Positions 32,326-37,060 of a DNA stretch of 37,060 bases are shown here, piece after piece. The position numbers and the translations under genes are program-made. Position 1 is the stretch's first letter, and every line of letters begins with the position of its first letter. This DNA comes from Anaerovibrio slackiae (lineage in GTDB: Bacteria > Bacillota > Negativicutes > Selenomonadales > Selenomonadaceae), in the NCBI RefSeq assembly GCF_009695585.1, contig NZ_VUNR01000029.1, forward strand, positions 1-37,060. Reading direction: 5' to 3'. The notes beneath the pieces are model-generated. The model made no database searches, was not told the origin of the DNA, and worked only from the letters and a program-made list of their open reading frames with translations.

Positions 32326-32586
32326 TTAGCAATCATAATGACCGCGGCATGAGAGTATTTCAAGGGTATCATGCTGGATGCGATAAACAAGCCTATTGAC
32401 ATCATCAATGCGGCGGCTCCAAAATCCACTCAGATTTCCTTTCAATGGTTCAGGCTTTCCTATGCCTGAGAACGGATTGCGTTCAGCATCTTTTATGAGA
32501 GCATTGATGCGTTTTAAAGTTTTTTTGTCTTGGATTTGCCAATAGAGGTAATCTTCCCACGCCTCATCAAACCAAATTTTTTGCAT
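32326..32586 (-). CDS. yoeB: YoeB/Txe-family toxin (ribosome-dependent mRNA endonuclease)
   Basis: An 86-residue toxin of the Txe/YoeB branch of the RelE superfamily, which cleaves mRNA in the ribosomal A site. It begins MQKIWFDEAWEDYLYWQIQD, and GIGKPEPLKGNLSGFWSRRI and the C-terminal CRGHYDC hold the known catalytic positions: Glu in KPEPLK, Arg in SRRI, and the terminal His-Tyr pair. Length is normal and the frame is intact. It follows its antitoxin gene with a 2-bp gap. This is the only complete toxin-antitoxin pair in the island. Confidence 0.95.
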   Translation of the reverse strand: MQKIWFDEAWEDYLYWQIQDKKTLKRINALIKDAERNPFSGIGKPEPLKGNLSGFWSRRIDDVNRLVYRIQHDTLEILSCRGHYDC

Positions 32587-32588
32587 CC

Positions 32589-32846
32589 TTACACCTCAAT
32601 CAGGTCATGTTTCTGACCTTTTCCGGCATTAAGTGCCTCTATGCCGCGTTGCAGATGAGCCATATTTGTATCAGAATAAAATGGGTCTGAGGCGGTGAGT
32701 GGGAATGGAAGGGAGCGGGTGCGTACAATAGCTTTTAGGAGCATTGTATATGCAGTGGATAAGGTAAAGCCCATATCCGCGCAAAGGGCTTCTGCCTGGC
32801 GCTTTAATTCTGGATTTACGCGCATGGTAATAGTATCTGCTTTCAT
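32589..32846 (-). CDS. RelB/DinJ-family antitoxin paired with YoeB
   Basis: An 85-residue antitoxin. The N-terminal ribbon-helix-helix reads DTITMRVNPELKRQAEALCA, followed by MGFTLSTAYTMLLKAIVRTR and SLPFPL, the DinJ/RelB pattern. The C-terminal part should wrap around the toxin. AGGAG lies before ATG 32846. It normally represses its own promoter together with the toxin; the 11-bp direct repeat at the promoter is a candidate site. Confidence 0.9.
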   Translation of the reverse strand: MKADTITMRVNPELKRQAEALCADMGFTLSTAYTMLLKAIVRTRSLPFPLTASDPFYSDTNMAHLQRGIEALNAGKGQKHDLIEV

Positions 32847-32878
32847 GGTATCAACTCCTAGTGTTATATTTTGTTTAT

Positions 32879-32910
32879 ATTATAGCACAAAGTAAATACA
32901 AAGTAAATAC
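32879..32910 (-). promoter_or_regulatory. Promoter of the antitoxin-yoeB operon with tandem repeat
   Basis: On the minus strand, TTTACT (32907-32902), a 17-base spacer and TATAAT (32884-32879). The sequence AAAGTAAATAC is repeated directly (32889-32899 and 32900-32910), covering the -35 box and spacer, a fitting autoregulation site. Confidence 0.65.
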
Positions 32911-32937
32911 AGATACAAGGACACTTGGCAAATAAAA

Positions 32938-32981
32938 CAGGGCTGCCGCCTGATGAAGCATCATCAAGAGCGGAAGCCCTG
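32938..32981 (-). terminator. Terminator of the tpsA-tpsB operon
   Basis: CAGGGCTGCCGC (32938-32949) pairs with GCGGAAGCCCTG (32970-32981) apart from one mismatch, with an inner TGATG/CATCA stem. On the minus strand it is followed by TTTTATTT. Confidence 0.85.
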
Positions 32982-32995
32982 CTTTGTTTTTGCTG

Positions 32996-33056
32996 TACAG
33001 TTTCTTGTACAGCTTCTTATATAGTTTTTGGCACAGCTTCCTATACAGCTTCCTGG
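32996..33056. repeat. Degenerate 12-bp tandem repeats after tpsB
   Basis: Five variants of (T)ACAGCTTCYTRT occur one after another (for example TACAGTTTCTT, TACAGCTTCTT, CACAGCTTCCT, TACAGCTTCCT). They lie between the tpsB stop and the terminator and have no evident coding sense. Confidence 0.6.
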
Positions 33057-33069
33057 CAGGCCATTTTGT

Positions 33070-34752
33070 TTAAAATCTGCCGCTGACCATGAAATGCAGC
33101 CTGGTCTTGCTGACCTGTTCAGCTACAAAGTCCCTTTGCAGGGGAACGCCCAGCGTCAGGCTGGCAGTGCAGTTTTTGCCGATGTTGCAGCGGATGCCGC
33201 AACCGATGCTTGCCAGGACATGGTGCTGGTCATCGCTCTGATACTTGCCGTAGACATGGCCATAATCAAAGAAGGTGAACGCATTGACGTCCCTATTATA
33301 CACCGGCACTACATATTCCGCGCTGAAGGTAAAGCCGCTGTCACCGCCCAGGAAATTCTCCTTGTAGCCACGCACGCTGTACATGCCGCCCATGTAAAAC
33401 TGCTTGGAGCCCACCATGCCATGGGTGCTGCTCCACTGAGCATCGGCTCTCAGGTTCCACATCTGGCCTGCCTGATAAAGCTTTTGGTACAGGGCGTTGA
33501 ACTTGTAGAAGCCAAAGTTTTGCGTCCTTTCGTCAAACAGCGCCGGTGTGCTTTCGCTATGGCCGCTTATATAGCTGTGCTTCTGGTAGAGCACATGGCT
33601 TTTGCCGTAGCTGGTCATGGCAATGCCCAGAGACACATCCTGAACCGTGTCATCGACCATATTGCCCCTAAAGCCATACAGCCAGTCAGACTTGGAGTTT
33701 TGGCGGTTGTAATCAAGGCTCAGCTCGATGCGATTGCTCTCATCCACCAGGAGCGGCTGGGTAAAGCCAATGGAATAGAAATTGGCATGTCCCTTGATCA
33801 TATCCGAGTAATAGCCCTCCGTCACCTTCACGGCGTTGGTGCTATAGAGCAAATTCAGTTTGGTGCCGCCAGGGCCAAGGCTGCGGCTATAGTAAGCACT
33901 GGCGGCCTCCGTGCCCTCGCTCAGCACAGTGCCGAGGCTAAAGGAATCGCAGTTGCCCGACAGGCTCTTTGTATTGAAGAAAAGACCTGTACGATACTCA
34001 CCGCTGGCATAGTTGCCTGCACTATCCTCAAAGATAGTCCAGGTATCGCGCTGGGGCTCGTAGGCAACAATCTCATAGTCCGTAGTGCCCGGCTTCGTAC
34101 CTGCCTTCATCATAATGCGCAGCTGGGTGGAATTGGTGGCATTAAAAAGCAGCAAATCCTTGTTCAGCTGCTTGATATTGGCAATCTCGTCCTCCTGCAG
34201 ATGCAGCCTGTTCCTGATGAAGGCATCCTTGGTGTACTTATTGCCGCTGATGGTGGCCGCGCCTGTCCTGCCCTCAATCAGCAGCAGCTTCACCGTGCCA
34301 TCCTTGATGGTCTGCGGCGGCAAAAAAGCCCGGCAGGTCGCATAACCCTTGTCATTATAGAGTTTGTTGATTTTTTCGATAATTTCATAAATGTCATTCA
34401 GCTGAACGCTGTGCCCTTCATAGGGAGCTGTGATTTCAGCCAGCTCTGCCTCGGTCAGAACGGAAGATGGTTCAAACACAATCTTCTTCAGCTCAAAGCT
34501 GATAGTCTCTCCCTTCTGCTCCTGAGCCTTTTGCTGATCTTCCACCTTGTTTTCGGCAGCAGCCCTGTCCTCGGCAATCTGTTTCCTGACACGCTCACGC
34601 TCCATTTCATCACGCATACGGTTCATCTGGATGCCTGCATCATTCTTGACAGGATTCGGTATATTGGGTTCAGCGGCCAGGGCAGTGCTGCCGGTCAGCA
34701 GGCAGCTGGCAGTCAGCAAGCTGACAAAATGTTTTTTATGTATTTTCATCAT
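33070..34752 (-). CDS. TpsB outer-membrane transporter of a two-partner secretion system
   Basis: A 560-residue ShlB/FhaC/HecB-type Omp85 protein that exports its TpsA partner across the outer membrane. A signal peptide (MMKIHKKHFVSLLTASCLLT, cleavage near ALAA-EP at residue 27) is followed by a charged helix (RMRDEMERERVRKQIAEDR), POTRA domains from about 78 to 165 (SFELKKIVFEPSSVLTEAEL), and a 16-strand barrel. The conserved barrel-loop motif is VRGY in MYSVRGYKENFLGGDSG, and the protein ends in Phe (MVSGRF), the outer-membrane sorting signal. GAGGTG is placed slightly better for ATG 34749 than for ATG 34752. It follows tpsA by 30 bp. Presence of this gene indicates a diderm cell envelope. 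Confidence 0.93.
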   Translation of the reverse strand: MMKIHKKHFVSLLTASCLLTGSTALAAEPNIPNPVKNDAGIQMNRMRDEMERERVRKQIAEDRAAAENKVEDQQKAQEQKGETISFELKKIVFEPSSVLTEAELAEITAPYEGHSVQLNDIYEIIEKINKLYNDKGYATCRAFLPPQTIKDGTVKLLLIEGRTGAATISGNKYTKDAFIRNRLHLQEDEIANIKQLNKDLLLFNATNSTQLRIMMKAGTKPGTTDYEIVAYEPQRDTWTIFEDSAGNYASGEYRTGLFFNTKSLSGNCDSFSLGTVLSEGTEAASAYYSRSLGPGGTKLNLLYSTNAVKVTEGYYSDMIKGHANFYSIGFTQPLLVDESNRIELSLDYNRQNSKSDWLYGFRGNMVDDTVQDVSLGIAMTSYGKSHVLYQKHSYISGHSESTPALFDERTQNFGFYKFNALYQKLYQAGQMWNLRADAQWSSTHGMVGSKQFYMGGMYSVRGYKENFLGGDSGFTFSAEYVVPVYNRDVNAFTFFDYGHVYGKYQSDDQHHVLASIGCGIRCNIGKNCTASLTLGVPLQRDFVAEQVSKTRLHFMVSGRF

Positions 34753-35020
34753 ACACCTCTGTATATATCTGCGGATATTATATTATTCTTCCTCGTCTTC
34801 AATGCTCAGGCCGTTCTCATCCTGCTTCACTACTTTTTTGTCATCCTGAGGCAGGGGAGAAACATCACTGGCGGGACGTTCTGGCATTTCGATTGATGCC
34901 ACAGGAGTAGCAGACATATTGAACGTATTACCAAATACCGCTGTAGAAGTGTTCTGAGGCTGATAGTTCAACAGCTGAGCACTCATATTCACCGGGTCTA
35001 CACTGTCATTGTCAATAATA

Positions 35021-35128
35021 GGCTTCTTGTCACCGCTGCCATCAACAGGCTTCTTGTCACCGCTGCCATCAGCAGGCTTCTTGTCACCGCTGCCATCAAC
35101 AGGCTTCTTGTCACCTCTGCTATCAGTG
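35021..35128 (-). repeat. Four tandem 27-bp units in tpsA
   Basis: The unit starting GGCTTCTTGTCACCGCTGCC on the plus strand begins at 35021, 35048, 35075 and 35102. It encodes GDKKPVDGS, GDKKPADGS, GDKKPVDGS and a diverged last unit. In-frame change of copy number is likely between strains. Confidence 0.9.
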
Positions 35129-35420
35129 ACATTGTTATCGGAAGTTATAGACAGATTCTTGCCAGCGTCAACGACTGTATTGCTACCGCTGAGGGTTACA
35201 CCCTCAATGCCATTTATAGACAGGGTGTCATCAGCATATACTTTGCCGCCTGTTATGTCTACGGTATTGTCAGCAGTCAGATGAATGTTGCCGCTTCTCC
35301 CATCGCTATTACCTGCATTGGCAACTATTTCGCCATTTTTGCCGGTTTCTGCATTGTTGTTGACAGTAATGCCTTTTGCGGCATTTATTTCTACATTTCC
35401 GCCAGTAGCAGAAATAGTAC

Positions 35421-36022
35421 CGCTGTTTATGACAACATCATTCTCGCTGGCATTGATATTTACATCGCCGCCGGTAGCGGAAATACTGCCGCCGTCTACG
35501 ATAATTTTATCCTTGTCAGCATTGATTTCTACATTGCCACCCTTGGCAGAAATAGTACCTGTAATCTTCAGCTCATCTGCTGCATCGCCCTCAGATTCAT
35601 CCTGCGTATCAGTCAGCTTTACGCTACCAGCTGTGGCGGCAATCTTATGAGTACCGAAATCTAAGGCAGGGGAGGTAATCTCTATACTGCCTGACTGAAT
35701 ATCCTTGCTGATGTTTACTGCCTTGCCATTCATGGACAGGGTATTATAGGCGGATAATTCGCCGCCTGTTATGTTCACGGTATCGCCAGCAGTCAGCTGT
35801 ATGTCGCCATTTGCAGAGGAAACAGTGCCGCTGTTTATGACAACATCATTCTTGCTGGCAGTGATATTTACATCGCCGCCGGTAGCGGAAATACTGCCGC
35901 CATCTACGATAATTTTATCCTTGTCAGCATTGATTTCTACATTGCCAGCAGTGGCAGAAAGAGTACCGTTAATATTCAGCTCACCTGCTGCACGGCCCTC
36001 AGATTCAGCCTGCTTATCAGTC
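35421..36022 (-). repeat. Two 194-bp direct repeats in tpsA, 408 bp apart
   Basis: The segments 35421-35614 and 35829-36022 are closely similar; both contain, for instance, ACGATAATTTTATCCTTGTC. The offset of 408 is a multiple of three, so recombination between them would remove 136 residues and keep the frame. They encode the block KDKIIVDGGSISATGGDVNI and its flanks. Confidence 0.85.
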
Positions 36023-36930
36023 GGATTTGCGCCACCAGCGATCAATATGATATTAGAGCCGGATATTGTTGCAGTCTTCGTGCTAGGCACAGGGGTACCT
36101 GTGTCTTCATTTTTTTTAATTTTAAAATATTCTCTTTCATTCGGATTATCATCATATCCTGGACCTTGAGTTGTAGGGTCGTCCTGCCGGGCCCTCTCAG
36201 TCTGATAGCCGATGGCGATATTCCGTCCAGCATTGAGGATTACATCGTCTGTTGATTCAATAGTTGCTCCATCTATATAAATGTCATCAAGGTGGGCAGT
36301 GATATTAATATTGCCACGCTCCTTTTTGTCACTTATACCGGCATCTGCCTTGATAGTACCTTCAAGAACTAAAGAAGTAAAGTCAATGTAAGATTTATCA
36401 CCCTGAATTATTAAATTAGCTTGACCAGTAGACAGATCGATATTGCCATTTGTTACTATGATTTTACCACTATCACAATTGTGGACAGAGCCCTTAATGG
36501 ACTTAATATCCAAATACGATACGCCCTGAATTATACCCCTGTTGATAAGTTGATCACTAGCATTGAGGGTAACCTGACGGCCAGCATCCATTGTACTATC
36601 ATTAACAATATTGTATGATGATGTCAACCATATATTGCCGCTACCAGAACTCGCATTCACCTCACCATCAGAGCCAATGATAGGATCCTCATCGCCAGTA
36701 GCTTTGAGCGTGCCAGTATTGTAAATGCCACTAGGCTGTCCGCTACCGGTAACGTTCATATACTCAAGATTATAATCTACTTGCACATTACCATTGGCTT
36801 GGATCTTAGCAGCAAATGGCTCAGCTGGATCAGTGTTACCCGGAATAGCGTCTATAATACAGTCAGGAACACCGTTTGCAGGAACAACTGGAGCAATTTC
36901 AACATAGGAATCATCAAGTTCATTCTTATA

Positions 36931-37060
36931 GAGTGGTCCTATGTCAAGATTTAGTACAACATAAAATGAGAAATTTTAATTATTTTCAGCTTACCAATAG
37001 TGATTCTCTAGCAACGCTCGCATTGTAAAGTTTTTCGAAGTCATCTGGCGAAAGATATCC
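36931..37060 (-). mobile_element. End of an IS3-family insertion sequence inside tpsA
   Basis: The C-terminal end of an IS3-type OrfB (36986-37060) is followed on the minus strand by a short AT-rich tail and the sequence at 36931-36958 (plus strand GAGTGGTCCTATGTCAAGAT...), which looks like an IS3-family terminal inverted repeat. tpsA sequence resumes at about 36930. The other end is outside the window, so the exact boundary and target duplication are not visible. Confidence 0.6.
36986..37060 (-). CDS. IS3-family transposase OrfB, C-terminal 24 residues (partial)
   Basis: Reading inward from the window edge on the minus strand gives GYLSPDDFEKLYNASVARES then LLVS and stop TGA (36988-36986). 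The (L)GYLSP-(D/N)-(D/E)FE pattern is the conserved end of IS3-family DDE transposases. The catalytic domain lies outside the window. Confidence 0.75.
   Translation of the reverse strand, partial: GYLSPDDFEKLYNASVARESLLVS

Larger units (their letters stand above)
34783..36930 (-). pseudogene. TpsA-type exoprotein, 5' part removed by an IS3-family insertion
   Basis: At least 715 residues of a filamentous-haemagglutinin-like beta-helix protein. Short repeats such as GGNVEINADKDKIIVDGGSI and GGDVNITASKNDVVINSG fit the turns of such a helix. The reading frame is open upstream past GTG 36786 to a stop at 36976-36978, reading ...ELDDSYVEIAPVVPANGVPD. Neither a signal peptide nor the N-terminal TPS domain is present, and an IS3-family transposase end lies directly upstream, so the gene is taken to be cut. 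The C-terminal region has four GDKKPxDGS repeats and an acidic end (SIEDEEE). The partner TpsB is 30 bp downstream. Loss of the TPS domain would stop secretion unless the N-terminal part lies beyond the IS. Confidence 0.75.

Noticed and set aside
25100-32900. Prophage
   Set aside because: No integrase, capsid, terminase or lysis genes are visible, and no tRNA-end duplication was found; the region looks like an accessory island of small modules.
33028-34896. A 622-codon open frame on the plus strand, antisense to tpsB
   Set aside because: It has no ribosome binding site or recognisable domain, and it overlaps a clear TpsB with signal peptide, POTRA and VRGY motif. It is a by-product of codon bias.

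Overview
The window reads as a chromosomal segment of a diderm Firmicute (Negativicutes, probably Selenomonadaceae). The housekeeping genes are Firmicutes-like: a T-box leader before valS, the order tig-clpP-clpX-lon-engB, and AGGAGG-type ribosome binding sites. Beside them sits an outer-membrane two-partner secretion locus, which only a diderm could use. Genus is inferred, not shown.

Layout. (1) 1-118: the 3' end of an IS200/IS605-type tnpB with its right-end hairpin. (2) 253-4565: a siroheme nitrite/sulfite reductase, then a GlcD-like flavoprotein and a GlcF-like Fe-S protein. (3) 4689-9400: a metal-resistance region with two nearly identical arsR genes, a PD-(D/E)XK (Rpn-type) gene and a dead IS3 orfA between them, then a divergent operon of a small HMA protein and a P1B ATPase driven from one large palindromic operator. 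(4) 9533-12712: a dicarboxylate/amino acid symporter, an unknown four-helix membrane protein, L-lactate dehydrogenase and tRNA-Leu(UAG). (5) 12775-25070: T-box-valS-folC, tig-clpP-clpX-lon-engB (protein folding and quality control), then ahbA-ahbB (siroheme decarboxylase). (6) 25100-32900: an AT-rich accessory island with an ABC-type ATPase plus a small Toprim-like partner, a decayed RelBE-like cluster, a cyclase-family hydrolase, a two-gene system sharing a C-terminal zinc ribbon, a frameshifted DUF4258 toxin beside an intact YgiT/MqsA-type antitoxin, and an intact YoeB-RelB/DinJ pair. (7) 33070-37060: tpsB and tpsA of a two-partner secretion system on the minus strand, with the 5' part of tpsA cut off by an IS3-family element that runs off the window.

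How the genes work together. The reductase uses siroheme, and AhbA/AhbB convert siroheme to didecarboxysiroheme for the alternative heme route, so both depend on one precursor pool. Ldh and the GlcD/GlcF pair bracket 2-hydroxyacid metabolism. ArsR, HMA protein and P1B ATPase form a metal-sensing efflux unit. The most novel material is in the island: the zinc-ribbon pair at 29396-31631 and the ATPase/Toprim-like pair at 25415-27115, the latter flanked by two copies of a roughly 170-bp promoter-to-terminator repeat.
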